NCBI GenBank assembly: GCA_022575985.1
Contig: JAKSXM010000231.1
Span: 27,566,501 to 27,630,500 of the forward strand
Length of the DNA: 64,000 bases
From: Anagrus nilaparvatae
Taxonomy: Eukaryota; Arthropoda; Insecta; Hymenoptera; Mymaridae
Direction of reading: 5' to 3'
Positions 1-11,679 of this stretch are shown here, piece by piece. Position 1 is the stretch's first letter. Each line of letters opens with the position of its first letter. Under the pieces are notes generated by a model. The model did no database searches. It worked only from the letters and a program-made list of their open reading frames with translations, and was not told the origin of the DNA. The position numbers and the translations under genes were made by a program.

Positions 1-2320
1 TCAAAAGCCTCAAAAAGACATAACATATTTTTTGGGCTTAATGCCAACTTTACATACAAACGTTTTTCTACTCTTCTTCTTTTTTTCTCTTTATGTGTGA
101 TGCTTTATTATAAAATAAAATCCACCCACATACTATATATTTACACTCACAATGTTAAAATAACATAACGTTTTTCTTATGTACATTAGGCTGGATATTA
201 TTTTTAAATCAAAATTTTCTCGCAAGTAAAAAGACTTCTCAATGTTATAAGTACAGGAGGATATTAAAAAATTATTCGATTTACTTCTTAAAGTCAAAAG
301 TTTTTAGCCGTGCATATGGATTCGCTATTAAATTGTTTTAAAAAAAATTGTCTGATGATTATTGAGATTTTTGAAAATAATAATTTTTGATTATTTGTAG
401 TTTTTGTTCTTCTGAAAATATAAAAAAAAATATTGGATACGAACATTTTTATTTTTCTTAAAAATTAAAAATGGAATTATTACTATTTAAAGTATAGCGA
501 AAATACTGGTAGCGGTGTGGGGAAAGCTATGATAACAGTGTCCATAAATCGCAATGCTAAAAGTATAGGGAATTTGAATTCGGACGTTACACTTAATTTA
601 CTAAACTCTTTATTTTACCGGTGAAAATTGTTTAAATAAAAAATAAAAAAATACGTGTCTAATATTTTTTTATAAACTACAGTACCAACCAAATAGAATT
701 TCGAAAATTTTTTCGTGCAACAACACTATTAATTGTTCGGGTTTTGGAATTACTGATTATATTTATCATATAAAAATTAATAAATCGATAAAATGTCGAG
801 TTATTTCAAATTGATTTTTGATTTGATCAAAATCGGCTCTAACACATATTATAAGTAATATGTATATTGATAATATATTTTTTAATTCATATAATAATTT
901 TATTTTTATACAATTTTATTACTCAATTTAGGCAAACATTTGAAAAAAACTTCAATTATTATTCTCAAGTTTTTCAATGCATATTTATTGGTGGGAACTT
1001 TAAAGTTATATAACCTTTGGAACACATTTTATTTGCGAGAATAAATTTAAAACCACAGTGTAAGACTAATATGCCATGAAAAAGTATTTTATTTAGTATC
1101 ACCAAATTAGCAAGAAAAAGTATCTTTAGTGTGATTTAAAATTAGTTTTACAAACCTTTTAGGTTTCTTAACAATTCCAAAATAAGTTGATTTTTAAATA
1201 CATTGAAGTAGTAATGTATGTATTAGTGCATCGATTTACACAATAATAATTCTTTCTCCGAACTTTGATACCTCGATGTATCATTTCTATTGCGTTCTTT
1301 TACCACCCTAACAATAATGATGCTTATTTTACCTAAAGCTTTTAGCTTAATGAATTTTACTGCTGATGAAATAAATTAACCACTACATTAGAGTGTATTG
1401 ATTGTTTAATGTTTTTCAACAGTAGAAAAAAATCATATTGTAAATATTGGATCTCATAATTTAAAATTAATCAATTTTTACAAATAAAAATAATATCCAG
1501 TCTAATATATTAAATCTAAACACAAAGTGAATTTTCTCAAATGCATTTAAATAAATACATTTTCTTTTTTTATTTTATGCGTTGAAATTTATTACGTGTA
1601 ATTAACCAAGTATAACAAGGAGAAAAAAAAAATTAGTCTTCATCTAACAGGAAGTGCTAAAGTAAAATAAAGTAAAGAAAAGGAGTTTTAATGTAATATA
1701 AAATATATTTTATGTGAAAAAAATAATAATATAAAATAAGGGGGGAAACCTTAATATGAAAAAAAAGCAGATGGTTTCGATATTATATGGTCGACCTTGA
1801 GATGCGCAACTAGTGCCTTGTTTCTTTTTCGAAGGGAATAAAAAAAAAAACAAACGATCCCGCATTTAAAAGGTTCTCAACTTTCTTCAACTTACAATGA
1901 CCCCCTTTTTTTTATTTTATTTCTCTCCCTTTATAAATGCGTAGAATCTTATGGGTTATCCTTCCATTTATTATTATTATTATTATTATGTAAAGAAAAA
2001 ATACACGTGCCCCTTATATACATAGGCGCCAAATTTTATACCTGACGAATAAAAAAAACTGTCGAATATTTGTAAAAAAATTATTTTTATAGATCCGGAT
2101 AGAATTTTTTTTAAGGAAAATTACAATGTTGCGTGAAGAATGGTAATAAAACTACACCTATTAGATTTATATAGGAAATATTATTTTATAATATTACACT
2201 AATAGGAAAGAAGAAAAGAGGGGTTCCTCGTCGCTCAATACACACGATGAAATTCTCAAGAGAGACGCTCCTCTCTTTTTTTTTTCTTTTTTTATGCATT
2301 TTTATTCGCGTATTTTTATG
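1..2320. other. A+T-rich non-coding stretch
   Basis: No open frame of note and no recognisable repeat family. The stretch holds long A and T runs and one (TTA)n microsatellite at 1968-1989. From about 1.74 kb the sequence becomes slightly richer in GC patches, approaching the CpG-rich block that starts near 2.34 kb. I see no gene in it. Confidence 0.6.
1968..1989. repeat. (TTA)n microsatellite
   Basis: About seven uninterrupted TTA units. Simple repeat with no other sign of function. Confidence 0.85.
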
Positions 2321-2339
2321 TGTGTAAAAACTTTTTTTT

Positions 2340-2359
2340 CGCATGCGCGCGCATGTGTA
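2340..2359. promoter_or_regulatory. alternating purine-pyrimidine CpG block with palindromic core
   Basis: Twenty bases alternate strictly between pyrimidine and purine, and 2342-2355 is a perfect 14-base palindrome (CATGCGCGCGCATG). Such alternation favours Z-DNA, and GCGCATGC resembles the NRF-1 half-site family. It stands alone in very A+T-rich DNA about 1 kb upstream of the TATA-like site at 3411. A regulatory role is inference. Confidence 0.3.
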
Positions 2360-3059
2360 ACGTATGTGTATACATATATTTTTTGTTTCTTATGTGTATA
2401 GGTTTTTTTTTACAGTGTATAATAATAATATAACACATATCGTTACTCTTGTTCTTTCAACCAGAAAAAAAGCCCTTTGTCCTATAAAAAAAAAAATTGT
2501 TCTCTTTTTTCATTTTTTTTATTGGGATTCTAATATAACGCTATTATTTGTTCAAAAAAATATGTAATTATTTTTTTTTAAATAAAAATTTTTGTATATG
2601 CGCCTCTTTTACTAGATTTTTTATAAAAAAGTTTTGTTGAGTATTCATTTTTTTTACATGACATTGCTAATAAGATGTTTGCCTTAGGGAATAAAAACAC
2701 TTCTTTTCTACCTCATAGTTTGTGTCATCAATTTTTTTTTGCATTTTTATGTACACAGCGCATAAAAAATATTTTTTAATAAAAAAATTTGAGACAATTT
2801 AAAAATAAAAAAATATACAAACAGAAAATAAAAAAAATGTAAAAAATTTCAATTTTAATAATGAAAATATAAAATACTCTATATATACGTATAAATAAAT
2901 AATAATAAAAAAAATGTTAAAAATTTTCATTTTCCTCTTATTCTATCTACATTAAAATACACACCACATAGAGAATAATAAAATATAATAAACGTTCCCT
3001 TCGTATTTATAACATTCCAAAGTATATAAGGCGCAAATTCTCTAAAGTTTTCATTTTTT

Positions 3060-3165
3060 GCGCGGGCGTTATTATTATATATATATACACATATATAACA
3101 AAGATAGACGACGCCGCGCGTTCATCTATAATAATATAATTTTCCGCGCGAAATATAAAGCGTCA
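3060..3165. promoter_or_regulatory. CpG cluster with imperfect GC-rich inverted repeat
   Basis: GCGCGGGCGT (3060-3069) and ACGCCGCGCG (3111-3120) are imperfect inverted repeats around an A+T-rich loop, and another CCGCGCG follows near 3144. CpG is otherwise rare in this neighbourhood, so the cluster suggests an upstream promoter region. No specific factor can be assigned. The open frame crossing it (from 3058) runs straight through these repeats and looks fortuitous. Confidence 0.3.
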
Positions 3166-3387
3166 ACTGTCTCTCTCACTTTCTTTTATGTACCATATAA
3201 TTTTGCTTTTAATGCTCATTTAAATAATAATAGCAGTCTTAAGAAGAAGAAAAATAATAAGGAAACGCCCAAATAATTTATTCAGTTATTAGGTACATAT
3301 TAAAACAAAAACTTAATATAATAGAATGGAAAATTTTTGAAAAAGGCAACGGAACTCCAATTTCAAATTAAACGGAGTCGCCGCCTT

Positions 3388-3455
3388 AAAGGCACGTGCA
3401 AGGAAGTAGGTATATAAAGGACACCTGTTTTCATCTTTGAGCATGCGCAGTATTT
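3388..3455 (+). promoter_or_regulatory. putative core promoter with TATA box and E-box
   Basis: In order: a palindromic E-box core GCACGTGC (3392-3399), a TATA box TATATAAAGG (3411-3420) and an NRF-1-like GCATGCGCAG (3441-3450). The last falls where a start site would be expected, about 30 bases after the TATA box. The orientation of the TATA box and the downstream CpG-rich segment both imply plus-strand transcription. Single motifs in A+T-rich DNA are weak evidence; the call rests on their clustering with unusual CpG density. Confidence 0.38.
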
Positions 3456-3905
3456 GCAAAATCGCAATCGCACCGGTTCGTGAAAAATCACATTGCTAAC
3501 TTAATCCTTTTGTTTATTTCCCCTCCTACTATTTATTTTCCCCATTTTATGAATATTGGAAAAACTTAAATTCATTAGAAAATAATATTATTACGCACCG
3601 GCTAGGCAGGTGTTGTTGTTATTATTTTTGTAACGTGTTGATTATATCGATTGTTGATTATATTCAAAAACGTTTACAACACTTTTAGTTTATTTTTATA
3701 GAACAACACAATATTATTGTTTTAAGCACTCTTTTAGTAAATATAGCACTTTGGTGGAGGCACAAAACTCTGTAATGTAACGTTTGTTGTTGGGGGACGC
3801 TCGCACGACTGTCGGCTTTGTTGAGCTTCGAGGTTATGGCGGCTCGAGAGATTTCCCCTCCCTAGGCGGGCGGAGGGGTAACCAAGCAGATGCGCGACGT
3901 CTGGA
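3455..3905 (+). other. possible 5' untranslated first exon with upstream ORF
   Basis: Positions 3781-3905 are strongly GC-rich with more than ten CpGs, against an A+T-rich background. An ATG at 3836 with purine at -3 and G at +4 opens a 9-codon frame (residues MAAREISPP, stop at 3863-3865). This could be an upstream ORF in a leader. A GGGGTAACC at about 3875-3883 could be a splice donor. A second ATG at 3890 opens a 76-codon frame (to 4120) that turns A+T-rich after about 10 codons and matches no family I know. With no cDNA, exon limits and product are unknown. Confidence 0.33.
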
Positions 3906-4124
3906 CACAAGAAACTTCATCTATAATACTTTTTGATGATTATTCATTTATGAAGATTTCAAAATGTCAAGGTGCACCTTTTTCTCTCCAAGTAGTATAT
4001 GCATGTATATACACACGTTGTTATGTTATTGATATTTTAGATCGAAATAAGAGATTTTCTCTATGTGAGCTTGTATTTTATTTCTGTGTTGCTTATTTTT
4101 TTCAAATACATTCATTTTAGGAAG

Positions 4125-6630
4125 GTCAAATGCATAGTTAAAGTTAGGTTCGTTTTTTAATTCTTCATAGCATATAAGCGAAAGTTTTGTTCTGTCCTCG
4201 TATAATTTTAAAGAAGAGGGGACGAGTTTTAAAAACATTCAAAGTTGATGTGTGTGCAAAAAAAAGTGAAAAAATAAAATAAAAGAGAGGGGAACCAAAA
4301 GAAAGATGCCAAGACAATGGTGCTTAAAATCAAAGGAAAATACCAAAGTGATGAGGTTCAAGGACAAGAGAAAGAAAAAAAAATTTGTTTCTTTTAATTA
4401 TTACATGTTAATTATTTTGAAAGAACATTACTTTCATTCATAAAGAAAAGATATTTTGATACAGTACCTATTGAAACAAAAACTTTATTGATTTTATTGC
4501 TATTAAAAGAAGAGATTATTTTTAGATTTTATTCTACAAAGAAATAAAGAATGAAAACTTTATTTTTAATTTTGAAAGAAAAATATTTTTTCATTTTTTT
4601 AACTGTTAAAAATAAAATTAACGAAAATATATAAACGTCATGAGGCTTCCTTATATGCTAAACAACTTTATTTTTAAATATTAACAAATATGTTTTTCAT
4701 GGATTTTGACTAAGAATGAAGAATATTATCTAAGAGTTTGACGCAATTTCATGCATAAAATTAAATTGTTTCAAATAAATATAAATGCTAATTATGATAA
4801 ACAATGTCAAACTATTATAATTCACAGAAACAGAAAAAACTAGCGTATTACGGAATGACATCACCTGAAGTATTCGAGAAATTAAATGGTCACCGAGGAA
4901 TCTGCTTCAAACATCAACACACAATTAGTAGGGCAATAATAACCAGCAGAAGTCCTATAAGAGCTTCTAATAGTATAGTAATTACCGTCAAGATTTAGCC
5001 AGATTTTAACAGACTGGTCTTGTATATAGTGACTAAAATGTAACAGTCTAACTGAAGATAAAACATTTAGCTATAATGCTAGTATTCTGGTAACAAAATA
5101 GTCAGTAAGAAACTGTAGCAGGTGACAATATATACCACAATCTCCGAAGACATTGAACGTTAAATTACACGTGCAAAGCATAAACAAAAAGGTCCAAAGC
5201 TTAATTTTAATAATTGATTCTTAATATAATAACAATATAATAAGTTCATAAATACGAAAAATTACTAATACAGCCAGTCATATTTATACTGTTGGAAAGT
5301 CATTTCTCTTTCGAGAAAATAAATATTACAAAAATTATCAATCTAAACTAATTTAATTTGTTACAAAACTGAAAAACATCCATGAATTTTAAATATTAAA
5401 AAAATCTCATGTAGTAAAAACTTTTTGCACTATATACAATTAGAAAGTTTTTTATTTAATAAAAATTAAATTAACTTATTAAATAACAAAAATTATACAT
5501 ACATTTATATAATATAATGTATCACCTCTTATTTGTCAAGAATAAAATTTAAAACATAAAATATTATAATTTGAAGAAAATTTTCTAGTAGTTAGTTGTG
5601 CTTTTGTATTTATATTTGTTTGAAAAGTTTTCTTAAACATATTAAATTTAAATTTTATAAGAACTTTACTTAATAAATACAAATAACATACAATTATAAA
5701 CTTTAATTAATGTTACTTATATTGTTTAATATATTTTAGAAATTTGATTCTTAAAGTAAAAACATATTATCTTGCATGGTAAAATACGTTGAGTATGTAC
5801 TATTTTATATGTATGTATGTAATAAACTTTTAAATATAAGCATATAAAGTATATTTTTTAATAATAAAATAAAAAAAAAAGGGAAAATCCTTATAATACA
5901 TACTTAAATATACATTTTATGTATTCAAATTTTAAAAAAATAATATACTTTTTTTTTCTCATTTACTTTTTAAGAATAAGTGTTTTTTACTTTAATGTTT
6001 TTATATATGATAAAAAGTAGATTTAAAGTCAGATTTATATTATTATAATTTTCTTTTTTTTCTTAAGGATGAAGAAAATGAAATGTCTTTTATATAAAGC
6101 ATATACTTTTTAATATTTTTGTTGACATAAAATTTGACTTGAATTTAAATATAAAAATATATAAAATGTCATTTTCTTTAAAAACGAATTTATTTTAAGT
6201 AAGAATATATAAATCACGAGGTAAGAGATCAAATTAAAGTTACAGTCAATTATTTGTATGAATTTTTTATATGTTAAATGCTGAAGCTTCTACAAAACCA
6301 AAATGCTATTTTATATCTTTATTTTTGTCTTAAAGTGCAAGCTTCTAAAATTTTGTAAGAGAAATTTAACTTCCACCTACTTTCATATTTTTTTAGTATC
6401 ACCAAAATGGAAAAATAAATATCGAGGTTCATATTTTGGTTTAAACGCAGTAATAAATTATTTCGACAATTTGTTATTTAAGTAAAGTATAATCGCCTAC
6501 CATGTTTAACTTGCTTAATAATAATTTTTCTTGAATTTTTTGGATATCTTTAAAACAACGCTATTATATTCTAAATCAATCAAACATCTGGTTGGTTGCG
6601 TTTTTGTGTATGTAAGTTTCAGTTTTCAAT
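4125..6630. other. A+T-rich stretch with one less biased island
   Basis: Mostly A+T-rich filler. The segment 4800-5180 is distinctly less biased and contains a 64-codon plus-strand frame (4804-4998) with mixed residue composition, beginning MSNYYNSQKQKK. It resembles no family I recognise and has no clear continuation. The island might be an old transposon fragment, an exon or a conserved non-coding element. Nothing else stands out. Confidence 0.4.
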
Positions 6631-6633
6631 ATA

Positions 6634-7082
6634 CATTTTTGACTTAAAATGACCAATTTTTTAATTTCTGCTGAACTTGCAGTTTTTTATGAAAATATGT
6701 TTTATAAGTCTCAAAAATCTTGTGCAAGCTTCAAATATCAAAAATTTTTTCTGGCCAGCGACCAGAAAGCAAGTATTTTCGTGTTTTTTCGCCACTGACG
6801 AAGAAAAATCATTTACGTCCATAAATAAAAAATGCACCAAATCGCAGTTTACGTGCGATAAATGGTTTGGTCCATTTTTTACTTTTCTGGACTCGGGATC
6901 GTAATATACTATACTTGTATAATTTTTCTTAAGTCTTTTTTTTGGGGTATGTCTATGCAAAGATAATGATAAAAATTGACAGCTTGTATAAAATTTTTGA
7001 GACCTTTAAAACCTATTTAATTCATCAAGAATTATAATTTTGGCAGAAATTTAAAAATTGGAAATTTTAAGGCAAAAATGAG
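6634..7082. mobile_element. family E foldback element, copy 1
   Basis: The left end (CATTTTTGACTTAAAATGACC, from 6634) recurs inverted and diverged at the right end (about 7060-7082). Further inside, GTCTCAAAAATCTTGTGCAAGC (about 6708) pairs with a diverged inverted copy near 6980-7005. The centre carries GACCAGAAAGCA, GCCACTGACGAAGAAAAA and a hairpin around ACCAAATCGCAGTTTACG, all shared with the copy at 42.79-43.35 kb. It is an old non-autonomous palindromic element. Open frames at 6661-6960 and 6677-6904 are readings of it, not genes. Confidence 0.6.
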
Positions 7083-10000
7083 TATTCGACTATTATGATG
7101 TGAAAATTGTTGATAAAAATTGTGGTGTACGGGGCTTGAAAGACAATACTTGCGCCAAAAAAATGATACTAACCAGAAGTGTTTCGATTAACTTGCGAGG
7201 TTGCAACGTTATTTTGAAATTGAAAAATCCGTTCTTCGCTGCATTGGCTCAATACGCCATTGGCATAAACGGATGGTATCTGGTTTTTTTTTTAATGTAA
7301 TAAACTGATTCATAACTATATAGTGCAAGTTTTATTTGAGGCAGCTCCGCTGCACTACTTATAACAACGTTTAGATATAATAATAATTAGAAAAAAGAAC
7401 ATAATATTTTGAAAATTATGATATTAATTAAAAATTTTTGAAAATTTTTTTGTTTAGAAATAAATTATTTGCGGAAAATTAAAAATCAAATTGACACTAC
7501 ACTTGGTATAAGTGCATAAGAAAGCAGTTCATATTATAAAATAAATATAGTACTTATGAAAAGGGCTTTTAATAACCTTAAAACTCTTGTTTTGTAGCTT
7601 CTGTAGCTATAGCCCTTACTCTACTGAGAATTAATGACCTAATTATGTAATAATTTAACTATGAACAGCTAAAAAAATTAATACTCCGTGAAGAGAGGGC
7701 TTAAGAAAGCTCACTGAATTGGGTCGAGTACATAAAAATTGTTTATTATCTGAAGTAAAGTATTCTTGAAATTACAATTATATTATAATTAGCATTAATT
7801 TTACAATAGTTTTAAAGAGTGATAATTCACTAATAAATCTGTTATAATTAACTCCCCAAGAAACTTTATTTCAGAAAAATCCAATATTTATCAATGCCAA
7901 AATTGTAAAAAAAAATGACCTACTTAATATTATTAGTAAAAAAAATTTTTTTATCTGTATAGACAAATAAAAAACTCATTTAAATAAGTTATGTTAAAAA
8001 ACAAAATAGTATTTATATTGACATAACATAATATATGACGTATAAAGCAAGCAGCAAAGTAACAATTTAAACTTTAAATTTTTGATAATAATAAGTTTTG
8101 AAATTTTTTTAAAATGATTAATTGTTTGTTAAAAAAAAAGAAGTATAATTTATAAATAAAGTTATATAATATTTTTAATCCATTAATTATATTACAACTA
8201 AATATTATATTCTCTCTCTAGAATACGAGTTAAACATATATTAATTATTCATAATTTCCTTTATTTTTTAAAACTCTTTTTGTGTCGAGTTAACTATTGT
8301 TCTTTTTCTTTCATTTTTTTTTTTTAGATTGTCTTTTTTTTATAAAAAAAAAGTGAATAATCAAAAAATTGCTTTCAAGTAAATATATCATAATTTTCAA
8401 TTAGTAACTTTTCAAAATTAAATAAGGGGGGTTTTGTGTATGTATTTATAAAGTTTTATAATATAATATATGAGCAAATTATTTTTATGGAATGATATTG
8501 TACTGTAAGCTATTGAGATTGCATGCAAATGTTGAACCCAAAATTTGTCCCTGTGGTTTAATACATTGTTTTCTATAAAAAGCGTTAAAAATGAATTGTT
8601 GGGTAGAAAAGTATTTTTCACTTTAGTCAAACCACGGTTTTGCGGTTGTTTTTGGAAACCAAAATTAGAACAAATTTACTATCGCTTACGCAGAAAAGTA
8701 ATTAACTATTAATTAACAATAAAGAAAAACATAAAGTAAAAAAATAATTAAAAAAATATAATTTCGACTATGACAACCCAACAAATACTTTGTTGGTATA
8801 TTTAACGAAGTTTTATTTGATAATACAACAAATAAATTTTTTACGTGTACTTTAAATGTTTGACTCATTTTCCGTAAATTGAACTCTCAAGACACTAACA
8901 GCACCGGAAACCTATGGTCTAAAACCCGATTCAGTTTGCGAATATTGAAACCCTTAAATTTCTCATATTTTTACAGGACTATGTTGTACTGCAAAGTAGT
9001 CAACCAATAAATTTTAAAGCGATTTGATGACATTAATATTTTGGTGTCTCCTATTGACCACTTAATTGTTATTATCGAAGGCTCTTGTCATAACTAATAT
9101 ATTAAATAATATTTATTATATCTAAAAACCACTTTATGTTCATTTTTGAAAACTGCTCATATAAAATATACTATAATGTAATTATTTAATACAAATTTAA
9201 CCTTTTATGTACACATTGTACCTCCAAAAAAATGGGTATTTAACGATTATAACACACGCTATTTCGCGTGTTTAAATCACCTATTAGTTTTTTTTTTGTT
9301 AACTATTCATGAATTAATTAAAACCACTAATTTTATTATACCACATACCTTTTATTATTATTTTATCAAATATTTTACGAAATAACATATTTATAATCAT
9401 TCTTAATTTATATTGAATAATTTTATTAATTTTCAATTTTTATTTTAATAAATCACTATATATATTAAACTTGAAAATGTTTTTGTTTTTAAACTCATGA
9501 TATGTGCCATCACTTGAAACTTCTTTATATATTTCAAAAAAGTTATTTACAAAAAAAAAAAGTTAGAAAACATAAGAAAAAAGTCTTATATATTTACCTT
9601 ATACAGTATATAAAGTCATAATGTAAGATGATTTTTTTTTTCCTTTTATTTTTCTAAAACTTTATACGAGTAGGTAAAAAGCTTAAAAAAATAAAAAAAA
9701 AGTTCTTATTTTCAAACTTTTGGTTTTTGATATGTGCATTTATAAAACAATTTTTAGCTTTTTTTTTTTTATTAAATTGTCAATATTTATTTATACTTAT
9801 TTTGATCTAAACTGTCGTTACTTTTTATTATGACATAAAATAATGTAATAAAGTTAGTTTTCTTTTTTTTTTTGAATGTGTAGATAGGGGTGAATTGAAT
9901 AATAATTTGACATACTTTTATTTGTAACATATGGTAGTTATGTGTGTATTTAAATGTAAAGTTAATCTTCAAGCTAAACTTCGACTTGTGTTTTCTATAA

Positions 10001-10395
10001 CTTTTATAATTTAGTTAAATATTTTACACAAGTTAAAATTTCATTTAAGGTTGTAATTAATTACCGTATTATAAAATACGCTAATCTAATTAGTGTATGA
10101 TAAAACATTAGAATATATTTTTGTAAGATTTTGTCTAGAGTTCTAGTAACTAGAATAGTCACTAGTCACTAGAAATACAGTAAAATTTTGCTACATGATT
10201 TCGACCTCTTAAAATAATTTTGTAGGTGTATTTTTTCGTGGGAAAATTTATCGAATGAAAATGTCCATTATTAGAAACAGTACTGTAGGACCTATGAACA
10301 CAAAAAAGATATGCCCCAAATCGAAGTTTACCATCCAAGACGAAGCCTTTTATTATTAGTATATCCAAATACATAAAATTTATGATTAATCTTAA
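7083..10395. other. A+T-rich stretch without recognisable gene
   Basis: Contains long T and A runs and small perfect hairpins, for example CCAACAAA/TTTGTTGG at 8778-8796. A cluster of CTAG-containing palindromes lies at about 10139-10173. A frame at 7100-7300 follows the family E element directly and looks fortuitous. No coding gene or larger repeat was recognised. Confidence 0.5.
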
Positions 10396-10398
10396 AAT

Positions 10399-10678
10399 AG
10401 TCCTGTCGCCAGCAATGCTATTCAATGCCCTAAAATCCTAAAATACCATAAAAGCTCCATGGAAAAAAATGGGTGGAATTTATGTTTTTTGACCCGCTAA
10501 ACATGAACCCGGGGTCTATTTTGCAAAATTCGTAGTCAATTCTTTGTTATTAACCACGAATTTTGTAAAATAGACCCTGGATTCGTGTTTAGCGGGTCAA
10601 ACATATTACCACCTATTTTTTTCCATGGAGCTTTTATGGCATTTTAGGGCATTAAATATCATTTCTGGTGACAGGACT
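10399..10678. mobile_element. family A foldback MITE, copy 1
   Basis: A 280 bp element that is inverted along almost its whole length. The left end AGTCCTGTCGCCAGCAATGC matches the inverted right end with a few changes. Inside, CCATAAAAGCTCCATGGA, TTTTTTGACCCGCTAAACA and TCTATTTTGCAAAATTCG all recur inverted. With GTCCTG as first bases, the element sits between TA dinucleotides (TA at 10398-10399 and 10678-10679). That suggests TA target duplication, as for Tc1/mariner-type MITEs. It has no coding capacity; the minus-strand frame 10162-10425 only overlaps its edge. Confidence 0.75.
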
Positions 10679-11162
10679 AAAAATGAACTTAATTTTAAAC
10701 TTGTAATTATAAAAAAAAATTTTTTTCAGTAATTATTTTTTTGTCGTAACTACTGTCTATAGTTTGTGGATTATACTCAAAAAATATACTTTTAACTTTA
10801 TAAAACGACCTTAATACAACAATTTATTCAATATGCACCTGTCAGATGACTATATATTTTCGTCGATAGAAATTCAGTGCAATTTTCAACTATACTTTAT
10901 TTATTCTATTGTCGATCGTATTATATTATTATATTACATATATTACATATTATATTATACAATTTGGCGATAAAATTTTTACCGCAAGTGAAATGTTTTT
11001 TAAAGATTAAAGAAATATCGAAGAAACACTAACATTTAAATGTAGTATGGATAATTTATTGAAACAAACCTAAATTTAAAGGGATATCGAAAGTCTCGAA
11101 TTTAAAAAAAAAACAATTTAACTGGCTATACTACTGAAAAAAAAAAAAAAAAATCGTTTGCT

Positions 11163-11200
11163 GCAAGTGGAAATGTTTCACTTGTGGCTTGCGGAATTTT
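11163..11200. repeat. small hairpin
   Basis: CAAGTGGAAATGTTTCACTTG forms a compact stem with a two-base loop, flanked by further near-matching bases. It lies just after a 16-base A run. Similar CAAGTG/AAGTGGAAA words occur near 10.98 and 39.95 kb, so it may be a fragment of a dispersed repeat. Confidence 0.4.
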
Positions 11201-11226
11201 TTTTCCTGCTCAAACAATTACAAATG

Positions 11227-11345
11227 ACTTGAAACGTAAAAAAAATTAAGTAAAAAAAATTTTTTCGCATTGTACTACTGCGCTCATATCCTAAATAAGC
11301 AGACAAAATTTTTTTTATCAATTTTCTTTACGTTTTAGGACATTT
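11227..11345. repeat. inverted repeat around a CpG-containing core
   Basis: GAAACGTAAAAAAAATTAAG at the left pairs with CAATTTTCTTTACGTTTTAG at the right. The core reads GCATTGTACTACTGCGCTCAT. A diverged relative occurs at about 37205-37300 (ACAATTGCCTTACTGCGGTGCTCA), directly before a family B element. No coding capacity. Confidence 0.5.
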
Positions 11346-11395
11346 TGAATCTTTTGAGCAAAAATTGATTGATTTATTGATTAATTTTCCGTTTT

Positions 11396-11673
11396 GGAAT
11401 TCAGAATCGCTGATATACAATCGTTTCATTTTGATTAAATTGAAAAAAAATGGATCTTATTTTCATAAAGTAGAAAGTAAAATTTCGAGTAAGACTAAAT
11501 AAAAAAATTGGTATAATTACAAAAATAATATTGTAAATTTTAAATTTAATATTATTATATTTTCTTTTTTAGAGTATTTTTTAGTAATTATGTCTCATCT
11601 GTTATTTAGTCTTACTTTAAATTTTATTTTCTATGATTGCAACGATTGCATATCAGTGGTTCTACAAATTCCG
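11396..11673. mobile_element. family G foldback element
   Basis: The left arm holds GGAATTCAGAATCGCTGATA, CAATCGTTTCATT and GAGTAAGACTAAATAA. The right arm carries inverted versions: TTATTTAGTCTTACTTTAAA, CAACGATTGCATATCAG and ACAAATTCCG. Total length is about 280 bp with an A+T-rich centre. This structure is typical of a non-autonomous foldback or MITE; no second full copy was found in the window. Confidence 0.6.
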
Positions 11674-11679
11674 AAGGGC

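Noticed and set aside
4804..4998. 64-codon frame in the 4.8-5.2 kb island as a gene
   Set aside because: Residue composition is plausible but there is no recognised family, no partner exon and no transcription signal. It is kept only as an uncertain island.
6661..7300. Three frames of 66-99 codons suggesting a small gene
   Set aside because: The first two lie within a family E palindromic element and the third directly follows it; the homologous copy at 42.8-43.35 kb does not preserve them.
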